From NCBI GenBank assembly GCA_017439615.1, contig JAFSIU010000073.1, positions 1 through 16,390 on the forward strand: 16,390 bases of DNA, written 5' to 3'. A program made the position numbers and the translations under genes. Below, one piece after another: positions 7,954-14,547 of the stretch (position 1 is the first letter of the stretch; the number at the start of each line of letters is the position of its first letter). This DNA comes from Bacillota bacterium. GTDB taxonomy: Bacteria; Bacillota; Dehalobacteriia; UBA4068. The notes under the pieces were generated by a model. The model saw nothing but the letters and a program-made list of their open reading frames with translations. It was not told where the DNA came from and ran no database searches.

Positions 7954-7982
7954 ATTGTAGCAGATAAAAACAAAAAATACAA
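7954..7982 (-). promoter_or_regulatory. Possible promoter of the leftward tatA operon
   Basis: On the minus strand, TTGTAT (7977-7982) and TACAAT (7954-7959) are 17 bases apart. The -10 matches 5 of 6 consensus bases and the -35 only 3 of 6. The predicted start near 7947 gives a leader of about 63 bases. Confidence 0.45.
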
Positions 7983-8187
7983 CACATATTTTTTTCTATC
8001 AATAATTTTTGTAAATACGGTTAATCAAGCAGTTGTGATAATTTATAATGAAGAAAAAGGATAAACGGCGTCGGATTGTCTTTTTTTAAATGCAACTAAT
8101 CGATAAAAATATACTAAATTTCATCAAAAAGGCAGAAAATGTATTTTACAAATCATATTTTTAGTGTTAAAATAATCAAGGATGGAG

Positions 8188-8196
8188 TGCTATACT
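8188..8196 (+). promoter_or_regulatory. Extended -10 promoter of the polyferredoxin operon
   Basis: TGCTATACT fits the extended -10 form TGnTATAAT with one mismatch. The -35 region is AT-rich without a clear hexamer, which extended -10 promoters tolerate. The predicted start near 8203 gives a leader of about 95 bases containing the motifs at 8211-8274. I see no gene in the rest of the 414-base spacer (7885-8298). Confidence 0.5.
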
Positions 8197-8210
8197 CTGT
8201 TTTATAGTTA

Positions 8211-8240
8211 TGCACAAAAGTTTACCAATTTTTGTGTGCA
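8211..8240. promoter_or_regulatory. Inverted repeat in the polyferredoxin leader
   Basis: CACAAAA (8213-8219) and TTTTGTG (8230-8236) are perfect 7-bp arms with a 10-base loop. An alternative register pairs TGCACA with TGTGCA at the outer ends. It may be an operator half-site pair or an RNA stem. Confidence 0.4.
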
Positions 8241-8259
8241 ACAGAACCAAATTATTTTT

Positions 8260-8274
8260 TACCAAAATTTGGTA
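8260..8274. promoter_or_regulatory. 15-base perfect palindrome in front of the polyferredoxin gene
   Basis: TACCAAA-A-TTTGGTA is symmetric over 15 bases and ends 12 bases before the ribosome site AGGAGGTG. Related ACCAAA/ACCAAT motifs occur at 8224 and 8246, so the region carries several copies of one half-site. This looks like a repressor operator. Confidence 0.5.
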
Positions 8275-8298
8275 TGAATTTATTTAGGAGGTGTTGTT

Positions 8299-9351
8299 AT
8301 GAAAACTACTCGTCGTGAGTTCCTTGGTACAGCGCTCTTTGCAGTAGGTGCCGGTGCTGCTTTCACCGTCTGCGGCAAATTGCCTGCTAATATCAAAGAA
8401 CCCATCTCACGTCCGCCCGGTGTCGCTGACGAGGATGAATTCCTCAGCAAATGTATGCGTTGCAAACAGTGCATCTATATTTGCCAGTCCAGTCCCGAAG
8501 CGGGCAAAGTCCTGTTCGCTGCAAAGCTTTCCGATGGCTTTAATGTAGTGAATACCCCTCTTCTCATTGAGGAAAACGGTCATGAATGCACCGCTTGCGG
8601 CTTGTGCGCTACCGTTTGTCCCTCTCAGGCAATTGCCAAAGTCGTTCCTCAGTTCCTTGCAGACAAGTGCATTGGTTGCTTCAAGTGCATTCCCGCTTGC
8701 CCCAACGATGCTCTTACCGAAGGTGCAAACGGCTATCCCGCATTGAATGTTGATCTTTGCGTTGGCTGCGAAAAATGTGTTGATGCTTGCGAAGCTGAAA
8801 ACGGCTCCAAGAACACTCCCACAAATCAGCAGTTCCCCGCAATTGCTATGGTTAAACCTGAAGCATTGGTTGAACTTCCTGCATCTAACCCCAACCGCAC
8901 TGCTCCCCAGTTCCTTGCAGATGTCTGCATCGGCTGCTTCAAGTGCGTTCCTGTTTGCCCCGAAGATGCTCTTACCGAAGGTGCAAACGGCTATCCCGCA
9001 TTGAATGTTGATCTTTGCGTTGGCTGCGGCGACTGCCGTACCGAATGCGAAGCTGCTAACGGAAACGAAAACGGCTTCCCCGCAATCGAAATGGTCAGCA
9101 AGGGTGATCTGAAGCCTCTGCCCGACAGCAACCCCAACAAGAAGGTTGCATATATCAATCCCGACGGCTGTATCGCTTGCGCAAAACGTATCTGCTTCAA
9201 AGCATGTACTTATGATGCTATTTCTTATGATGAATCCGTTAAGAAGTCTCCTTGTGTTGTTGACCAGAATAAATGCACAGGCTGCGGCGACTGCGTAAAT
9301 TCCGCACGTCCCTGCGATGATGATGTCATCACCTTGGTTGAAAAGAAATAA
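8299..9351 (+). CDS. Tat-exported polyferredoxin with eight [4Fe-4S] motifs (NapG-like)
   Basis: A 350-residue protein. Its N-terminus has a textbook twin-arginine signal (TRREFLG at 4-10, hydrophobic stretch 11-24), so it should be exported folded with clusters in place. Eight cysteine quartets follow: 52/55/58/62, 97/100/103/107, 124/127/130/134, 154/157/160/164, 210/213/216/220, 240/243/246/250, 291/294/299/303 and 326/329/332/339. The last two have unusual spacing (x2-x4-x3 and x2-x2-x6). The first motif and the Tat signal resemble NapG/MauM ferredoxins, but NapG has about half as many clusters. An 86-residue unit is duplicated. It has no catalytic domain, so its likely role is an electron wire on the outer face. 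Start: AGGAGGTG at 8286. First gene of the rightward arm. Confidence 0.93.
   Translation: MKTTRREFLGTALFAVGAGAAFTVCGKLPANIKEPISRPPGVADEDEFLSKCMRCKQCIYICQSSPEAGKVLFAAKLSDGFNVVNTPLLIEENGHECTACGLCATVCPSQAIAKVVPQFLADKCIGCFKCIPACPNDALTEGANGYPALNVDLCVGCEKCVDACEAENGSKNTPTNQQFPAIAMVKPEALVELPASNPNRTAPQFLADVCIGCFKCVPVCPEDALTEGANGYPALNVDLCVGCGDCRTECEAANGNENGFPAIEMVSKGDLKPLPDSNPNKKVAYINPDGCIACAKRICFKACTYDAISYDESVKKSPCVVDQNKCTGCGDCVNSARPCDDDVITLVEKK
8707..8770 (+). repeat. First copy of an internal duplication in the polyferredoxin gene
   Basis: This 64-base segment is identical to 8965-9028. It is the conserved core of a larger duplicated unit of 258 bases (8650-8907 against 8908 onward). Confidence 0.95.
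8965..9028 (+). repeat. Second copy of the internal duplication in the polyferredoxin gene
   Basis: Identical over 64 bases to 8707-8770 at an in-frame offset of 258 bases (86 codons). Flanking parts are similar but diverged, including the shared linker pattern FPAI-x-MV and SNPN at the protein level. Confidence 0.95.
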
Positions 9352-9386
9352 TTGATCTATAGGGAATAGAGAGGAGAAATCAAAAG

Positions 9387-10535
9387 ATGATTTATTGCGA
9401 TAACGGCGCAACATCTTGGCCCAAGCCTCCGCAAATGCTTGAGCAAATGAACTATTTCGTTAATGAAATAGGCGGCAGTCCTGGCAGAAGCGGTCATACC
9501 GCATCAGTCGAAGCTGAAAGAGTTGCTTTTGGCGTTCGTGAAGCCTTGGCAGAGATGTTTAATATCAAAGATCCGCAGCAGATTGCTTTTACCAAAAATA
9601 TCACTGAAAGCCTTAACTATGTCATCCAGACACAACTCAAACCCGGCGACCATGTAATTACCTCCTCCATGGAGCATAATTCCGTAATGCGCCCCTTGAG
9701 AATGCTGGAAAGCAAAGGTCTTGAACTCACTGTTGTTCAGTGTGATGAAGAAGGTTTCCTTGATCCTGAAAAAGTCAAAGCTGCAATTAAAGAAAATACC
9801 AAAATGATTATCGTCAACCATGCTTCCAATGTTATCGGCACCATTCAGGATGTCGAAGCAGTCGGCAAGGTTGCCCATGAAGCAGGCGTACTGTTCACCT
9901 TGGATGCAGCACAGTCCGCAGGACTCATTCCTGTTGATGTAGAAAAAATGCATATCGATTTTCTTTGCGTAACAGGTCATAAAGGTTTGCTTGGACCCAC
10001 CGGAACCGGTGCAGTTTATGTAAATCCTGCAATCAAGGTTGAGCCCTTCATGCTCGGCGGCACAGGCAGCAATTCCGAATTTGAAGAACAGCCTGAGGTT
10101 ATGCCTGACGTTTGGGAAAGCGGTACTATGAATATCATTGGTGTAGCAGGTCTTGCCGGTTCCTTGCAGTTCCTGAAGGAAGTTGGTATTCCTAACATTC
10201 ACAAGCGTGAAGTTATGCTGACCCAGAGATTCATCGACGGTATCAAAGATATCCCCGGTGTCAAGATTTACGGTCCGCTTGATGCTATGAAGAAAACAGC
10301 TGTTACCAGTATCAATATCGAAGGTGCTGTTTGCTCCGAAGTTGGTAAGGTTTTGGATCAGGGCTTTGGTATTATGACCCGCACAGGTTTGCATTGCTCT
10401 CCTGCTGCTCATAAAACCATCGGCAGCTTCCCTCAGGGCACAGTAAGATTCGGCTTCAGCTATTTTACTACTGAAGAGGAAGTTGACAAAGTGATCGAAG
10501 CGGTCAAGGTTATCGCTGAGGCAGCTGCAGAATAG
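9387..10535 (+). CDS. Class V aminotransferase-fold cysteine desulfurase (EF2568-like subfamily)
   Basis: A 382-residue PLP enzyme that should release sulfur (or selenium) from cysteine (or selenocysteine) as a persulfide. Visible features are the N-terminal DNGATSWPKP, H97 in SMEHN over the PLP ring, D173 in LDAAQ, the Schiff-base lysine K199 in TGHKG, and the mobile catalytic cysteine C337 in RTGLHCSPAAH. The sequence style (IYCDNGATSWPKP, RTGLHCSPAAH) fits the EF2568-type family rather than IscS or SufS. Family members often neighbour selenium or sulfur transfer genes. Here the next gene is a DUF3343 Se/S-carrier-like protein and the previous one an Fe-S-rich Tat substrate, so supplying sulfur for cluster assembly is the simplest role. 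The ribosome site GAGGAG is at 9371-9376. Confidence 0.9.
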   Translation: MIYCDNGATSWPKPPQMLEQMNYFVNEIGGSPGRSGHTASVEAERVAFGVREALAEMFNIKDPQQIAFTKNITESLNYVIQTQLKPGDHVITSSMEHNSVMRPLRMLESKGLELTVVQCDEEGFLDPEKVKAAIKENTKMIIVNHASNVIGTIQDVEAVGKVAHEAGVLFTLDAAQSAGLIPVDVEKMHIDFLCVTGHKGLLGPTGTGAVYVNPAIKVEPFMLGGTGSNSEFEEQPEVMPDVWESGTMNIIGVAGLAGSLQFLKEVGIPNIHKREVMLTQRFIDGIKDIPGVKIYGPLDAMKKTAVTSINIEGAVCSEVGKVLDQGFGIMTRTGLHCSPAAHKTIGSFPQGTVRFGFSYFTTEEEVDKVIEAVKVIAEAAAE

Positions 10536-10546
10536 AGGTGAGTATA

Positions 10547-10840
10547 ATGGTTGAAAAGAAAGAAATTCCGATTAATCAGGAGATTGGTGTTGTAACCTTC
10601 TTCTCCTCTCACCATGCTGTTCAGGCTGAAACAGTTCTGAAAGAAGCCGGTCATAAGGTCGCTCTTATTCCCGGTCCGAAGGAAATCAGTCCCAACTGCG
10701 GTGTTGCTTTGCAATTCGAATATGAAGAAAAAGAAGATGTAGAAGCAAAACTGAACGAAAAGTCCGTTAAATTTGAAGCAATTCATCTTTATAAAAAGAC
10801 CAAAAAATCTTTGTTAGATAAGATTTTGGGCAATAGTTGA
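10547..10840 (+). CDS. DUF3343 protein, putative sulfur/selenium carrier
   Basis: A 97-residue soluble protein of the DUF3343 (Se/S carrier-like) family. The pattern is a VVTFFSSHHAVQAE start, an LIPGPKEISPNCG block with a single conserved cysteine C51, and an FEYEEKEDVEAKL end. The cysteine is the expected persulfide or selenide-bearing residue in this family, although its chemistry is not well established. The ATG at 10547 is preferred because GAGGTG (10535-10540) lies 6 bases before it. The in-frame GTG at 10538 overlaps that site. It begins 11 bases after the desulfurase stop, so the two are almost certainly co-translated and probably work as a donor-carrier pair. Confidence 0.88.
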   Translation: MVEKKEIPINQEIGVVTFFSSHHAVQAETVLKEAGHKVALIPGPKEISPNCGVALQFEYEEKEDVEAKLNEKSVKFEAIHLYKKTKKSLLDKILGNS

Positions 10841-10850
10841 GGTGTAAATC

Positions 10851-11603
10851 TTGGACGAAAAACGTATGGGGTTAGTCGGTCATCTGTCTGACCTGAAAAA
10901 AATGATTACATGGATCATTCTTGGTATATTAGCCGGTTTTATTATCGGATATTGGAAGGTCGATGTGATATATGGTTGGATGCTGAATGCTATCCCTGTT
11001 GAGCAATTAGCTTTTTATTCGCCCGCTGAAGGCTTTATGGTAGAAATCAAGATAGCATTTTTTGCAGGTATTGTTCTGGGCTTCCCGGTGATATGCTTTG
11101 CGCTGGCTTGGTTTGTTTTCCCCGGGCTTACACCCAATGAAAGAGTATGGGTACCGATTTTGATACTTGCCGGTGTGGCGCTCTTCTTCATTGGTTGTCT
11201 GGTGGTATTATTTGCCGCAATGCCTTCTGTCCTCAAATTCCTCTTCTATGTAACTGCAGACAATATGGAGCCAATGATCTCCTTGTCGAAGTATCTTGCC
11301 TTTGTGATGTCTATGGTCATCGCAGGCGGTGTTACTATGCTCATTCCCTATGTAATTCTTGTTCTGATCGTGACCGGTATCGTTTCGGCGGAGTTTTTTG
11401 CCAAGAGACGTTTATGGATCATTGGTATAATCCTCTCCATCGGTCTTGTAATGAGCGCCGGTCTGGATTTCTTGACTATCGTCATTTTGTTTGTCCCTGC
11501 ATACCTGCTCTTTGAGCTGGCATTGTTCTTGGGACGCAAATGGCGGCAATATATTGATAAGACAAATGAAAAGACTAATAATGTCGGAGGTGAAGTTCAA
11601 TAA
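10851..11603 (+). CDS. tatC: First TatC subunit, with divergent C-terminal motif
   Basis: A 250-residue protein with six membrane segments and TatC landmarks: HLSDLKK (11-17), SPAEGF (58-63), the loop PGLTPNER with E97 at the position of E. coli E103, and SKYLAFVMSM (147-154). TatC binds the twin-arginine signal. Two landmarks are altered: the N-terminal glutamate (E. coli E15) is aspartate D14, and the TPPDxxSQ block before helix 6 reads AGLDFLTI (203-210), leaving only the aspartate. Translation starts at TTG, supported by GAGGTG (10839-10844) 6 bases upstream. An ATG 15 bases later lacks a comparable site. It overlaps the flavoprotein start by one base. A second TatC lies at the end of the operon. 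Confidence 0.9.
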   Translation: MDEKRMGLVGHLSDLKKMITWIILGILAGFIIGYWKVDVIYGWMLNAIPVEQLAFYSPAEGFMVEIKIAFFAGIVLGFPVICFALAWFVFPGLTPNERVWVPILILAGVALFFIGCLVVLFAAMPSVLKFLFYVTADNMEPMISLSKYLAFVMSMVIAGGVTMLIPYVILVLIVTGIVSAEFFAKRRLWIIGIILSIGLVMSAGLDFLTIVILFVPAYLLFELALFLGRKWRQYIDKTNEKTNNVGGEVQ

Positions 11604-13594
11604 TGGCTACTAATGTTTTTGCCAATACTGTTACAGTACAGGGCACAATCAAAACTCCCGGCACCTATAAAGCCGAGGAAAACATGAGTATCATTACTGC
11701 ACTTTTCAAACTCGGCGGCGGTTCTGCCAAGAGAGCATTCAAATTTGCTATCGTTGGCGGTGCAACCGGTGAAGTTATCGAAGAGTACAGATTTGATACC
11801 GTAGTAAACACTCTCGATGTTGAAGAACCCACCATCATGGGCTTTGATATCGGCAGCTGCGTAGTCAACACAATTCGTATTCTTACTACTTACAACTATC
11901 AGAAGCATGGTAATGTTGCTTGCCTGAAAGAACTCAGCGAAGCTCTTACCGAAATGTGCGATGTTGATGGTGAAGTTTCTTTTGAACAGTTCAAGGCTTT
12001 GGTCGAAAAGGCCAAAGAAGCTGCTGGCGAAGAAAACAAGGCTCTTATCAGACCTATCGTTTCCGCTTTGGCAGTTTTCCCCGATGAGTTTATGGAACAC
12101 TGCGATATGAAATATTGCGCAGGCTCCTGCTGCGAAACTATGTATCGCACTCCTTGTGCCAATGCTTGCCCCGCAGATGTTGATCTGCCCGGTACCTTTG
12201 CCTTGCTCCAGATGGGCAAACCCATTGAATCCGTTGCTTTGGGCAGAAATGACAACCCCTTCCTGCTCACCTGCGGTCGTATCTGCGAAGATTTGCCCTG
12301 CCAGAAATTCTGCTTGCGTCAAATCATCGACAAGCCTGTTTATACTCGCTCCTTGCATAAATATGCAGGTGTTAAGGCAGCTGAACTCGCAGGCTCTTTG
12401 GATGCAGCTTTGGATTATCCCGCACTTCGTCCTACCACCAAAACCGGTAAGAGAGTTGCAGTCGTTGGTGCCGGCCCTGCCGGTTTGACCTGTGCATATT
12501 TCCTCGGCCGTTATGGTCACGAAGTTGTTGTTTATGAAGCAATGTCCGTTGGCGGCGGTATGATGAGAGTCGGTATCCCGGACTATCGTCTGCCTGTCGA
12601 ACTGCTCAATGCTGAAATCGACCACATCTGCAAAATGGGTGTTGAGATCAAGTATAATATGGCAATGGGCAAAGATTTCACTCTGCAGCAGCTCAGAGAC
12701 GAATATGATGCAGTTTTTGTCGCAATCGGCGCATTCAAGGCTAACAGACTGAATCTGCCCGGCGATGGTTCTGCTGATATCGTTACTGCAGTTGATTTCC
12801 TCTATGCAGGCAACCTCAAACGTGAATGGCCCGGCCTTGGCAAGAGCGTATTCGTCATCGGTGGCGGCAACGTTGCTGTTGACTGTGCACGTGTTGCCTG
12901 GAGACTTGGTGCAGATGACATCGTTATGTCCTGCCGCGAAGAATATCATCGTATGCCCGCAACAGTTGATGAAATTCATCATACTGAAGAAGAAGGCATC
13001 AAGATCTATCCTTCTTACACTCCCTTGGATGTCAACAAGGATGGCGACAAATACATCGTCAGAATTCAGAAGCTGCCCACTCGTCCCGAAGGCGAATGGC
13101 GTTGGGATGATCCTATCCCCGGCGAAATCCTCGAATTCAAGGTTGACACCGTTATCGCTGCTATTGGTCAGTATGCCGATATCGATATGCTCAAGGAACA
13201 GGGCCTGGAAGTAACTCCTCGCCGCACCCTGAAAGCAGATTTCCATACCTTTGAAACTCCTATGGAAGGCGTATTCGGCGGCGGCGACTGCGTATTGTCC
13301 CCCAGAACTGCTATCGAAGCAGTTGGCACCGGTAAAAGAGCAGCAGATACCATTCATAAGTATCTCTGCCCCGGCGCAAAGACCGGCTTCCCCTCTATGC
13401 GTAAGCTTATGAACAACTATGTTGGCGAATTTACCATGAAGGAAGCAGAACAGCAGCTCAGCTATGTTGATGAAGTTGCTGACAGAAGAGATTTCCATGA
13501 GGCTGAACAGCCCTACACTGATGAGCAGGCATTCCTCGAAATGAAGAGATGCATTTGCTCCGCAAAAACTGGTTTAAGGAGGATGGGAGAATGA
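11603..13594 (+). CDS. NuoF C-terminal remnant fused to GltD-like NAD(P)H flavoprotein
   Basis: A 663-residue oxidoreductase. Residues 8-40 look like an SLBB domain (VTVQGTIKTPGTYK), and 41-165 align by eye with the rest of the NuoF C-terminus (FDIGSCVV, PIVSALAVFPDEFMEH). Most of the usual N3 cluster cysteines are absent. Residues 170-255 are the GltD-type Fe-S domain with cysteines at 172, 176, 177, 185, 189, 224, 228, 233 and 237. An FAD site follows (VAVVGAGPAGL, 285-295), then an NAD(P) site (VIGGGNVAVDCAR, 418-430) and the second FAD motif GVFGGGDC (556-563). It should oxidise NAD(P)H and pass electrons through its clusters. No glutamate synthase large subunit is nearby. GGAGGTG precedes the ATG, and the stop overlaps the next gene (ATGA). 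Confidence 0.9.
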   Translation: MATNVFANTVTVQGTIKTPGTYKAEENMSIITALFKLGGGSAKRAFKFAIVGGATGEVIEEYRFDTVVNTLDVEEPTIMGFDIGSCVVNTIRILTTYNYQKHGNVACLKELSEALTEMCDVDGEVSFEQFKALVEKAKEAAGEENKALIRPIVSALAVFPDEFMEHCDMKYCAGSCCETMYRTPCANACPADVDLPGTFALLQMGKPIESVALGRNDNPFLLTCGRICEDLPCQKFCLRQIIDKPVYTRSLHKYAGVKAAELAGSLDAALDYPALRPTTKTGKRVAVVGAGPAGLTCAYFLGRYGHEVVVYEAMSVGGGMMRVGIPDYRLPVELLNAEIDHICKMGVEIKYNMAMGKDFTLQQLRDEYDAVFVAIGAFKANRLNLPGDGSADIVTAVDFLYAGNLKREWPGLGKSVFVIGGGNVAVDCARVAWRLGADDIVMSCREEYHRMPATVDEIHHTEEEGIKIYPSYTPLDVNKDGDKYIVRIQKLPTRPEGEWRWDDPIPGEILEFKVDTVIAAIGQYADIDMLKEQGLEVTPRRTLKADFHTFETPMEGVFGGGDCVLSPRTAIEAVGTGKRAADTIHKYLCPGAKTGFPSMRKLMNNYVGEFTMKEAEQQLSYVDEVADRRDFHEAEQPYTDEQAFLEMKRCICSAKTGLRRMGE

Positions 13595-14532
13595 AACCGA
13601 AAACAATATTGAAAATCAGAAAACTTGTTCAATTCCTGTTCTTTGTTTTCTTCCTCGTTTTCTGCGCAGGTGCAGTATGTGCATTCAACATCAATGAGAC
13701 CGGCGTTTTCGCTTGTACTCTTGGCGCTTTGGAAGTAATCATCGGCTCCGGCACAATTTATGCCTCCTTGCTCATTACAGGCGCTATTATGCTTGTTCTG
13801 ACCATTCTTGTAGGTCGTGTATTCTGCAGCTGGATCTGCCCCTTTGGCGCTGTCATCGATTATCTTGAGCTTCTTATCAAGAGAATCCATCTCAAGAGAG
13901 CTGACAAGCTTAAAGCCAATGCTGTTATCAACCCCAAGACCAAATATGGTGTTCTGATTGGTACTCTTGCCGCTGCAGGCATTGCAAAGAGACCCGTTTT
14001 CTGCGCAATCTGCCCCATCGGTAATACCTGCCGTGCTGCCGGTATGCAGGGCGTTATGATCGGTTTGGAAACCTTGTTTGTACCGCTCTTTGCAGGTCTC
14101 TCCTTCATCAAGGAAAGATTCTGGTGCCGTTATCTCTGCCCCGTCGGTGCAGTTTTGGCTCTTACCGACAAATTGAGCGTTCTCCGCGTCAAGCTGCCTG
14201 CAGATACCTGCATCCGCTGCAAACGCTGCGAAAACGCTTGCCCCATGGGTGTTAACCCCTGGACCAAGACCCACAAGAGAGTTAAGGAAGATCCCGCTGT
14301 TATCGCCGCTTTGGTCGAAAACGGTACTCCCGATGTTCTCTATCGTCCTATCGCTTTTTCCACCTTGCCCGCAGAAGTAGCCGATGTTGTTACTGCTACT
14401 GCTAAGAAGGGCTGCAAGATCCCTGGCGGCGAATGCATCCGTTGCTATGAATGTGCTGCTGCTTGCCCCATTCTGAACGAAGGCTTTACCGAAAAAGTCG
14501 ATGTTGTTGAAGAAGCTGCAATTTCTGCATAA
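13591..14532 (+). CDS. NapH/YccM-like membrane [4Fe-4S] protein
   Basis: A 313-residue membrane protein with about four helices (near 13-32, 56-74, 118-134 and 155-172). It carries the NapH-type CxxxCP motifs FCSWICP (78-84) and WCRYLCP (178-184), plus an extra cysteine-rich loop FCAICPIGNTC (137-147). The C-terminal domain holds two [4Fe-4S] motifs at 207/210/213/217 and 282/285/288/292, expected in the cytoplasm. NapH-type proteins move electrons across or into the membrane toward an exported ferredoxin partner. Here the partner would be the Tat polyferredoxin, and the donor would be the flavoprotein just upstream. The ATG at 13591 is chosen because of AAGGAGG (13577-13583) and a four-base overlap with the upstream stop. 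Confidence 0.92.
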   Translation: MKPKTILKIRKLVQFLFFVFFLVFCAGAVCAFNINETGVFACTLGALEVIIGSGTIYASLLITGAIMLVLTILVGRVFCSWICPFGAVIDYLELLIKRIHLKRADKLKANAVINPKTKYGVLIGTLAAAGIAKRPVFCAICPIGNTCRAAGMQGVMIGLETLFVPLFAGLSFIKERFWCRYLCPVGAVLALTDKLSVLRVKLPADTCIRCKRCENACPMGVNPWTKTHKRVKEDPAVIAALVENGTPDVLYRPIAFSTLPAEVADVVTATAKKGCKIPGGECIRCYECAAACPILNEGFTEKVDVVEEAAISA

Positions 14533-14547
14533 GAGAGAGGAATATTA

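Noticed and set aside
8072..8088. T-run after GTCGGATTGTC as a terminator in the 414-base spacer
   Set aside because: There is a T7 run but no stable stem before it.
8299..8400. Polyferredoxin as a Tat lipoprotein anchored at C25 (sequence FTVCGK)
   Set aside because: The residue before the cysteine is valine, which does not fit the usual lipobox requirement for Gly/Ala/Ser. Kept only as a remote possibility.
8707..9028. Repeats considered as a CRISPR array or mobile element
   Set aside because: Only two copies, in frame within a cysteine-rich coding gene, with no regular spacers and no terminal inverted repeats.
8407..9414. Long minus-strand frame opposite the polyferredoxin gene
   Set aside because: It mirrors the cysteine-rich repeat on the plus strand, shows no family features, and the duplicated DNA explains its internal repeats.
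9504..10412. Minus-strand frame opposite the cysteine desulfurase
   Set aside because: No motif or ribosome site. The plus-strand frame contains all catalytic residues of the desulfurase.
9387..10840. Selenocysteine use in this operon
   Set aside because: The desulfurase/DUF3343 pair hints at selenium, but no in-frame UGA with a downstream stem is needed to read any gene here; all frames are complete.
11597..13498. Long open frame on the minus strand opposite the flavoprotein gene (633 codons)
   Set aside because: It is a shadow of the strongly biased codons of the real gene: Cys/Ser/Phe-rich with no recognisable motif and no ribosome site. The plus-strand protein has clear FAD and NAD(P) motifs.
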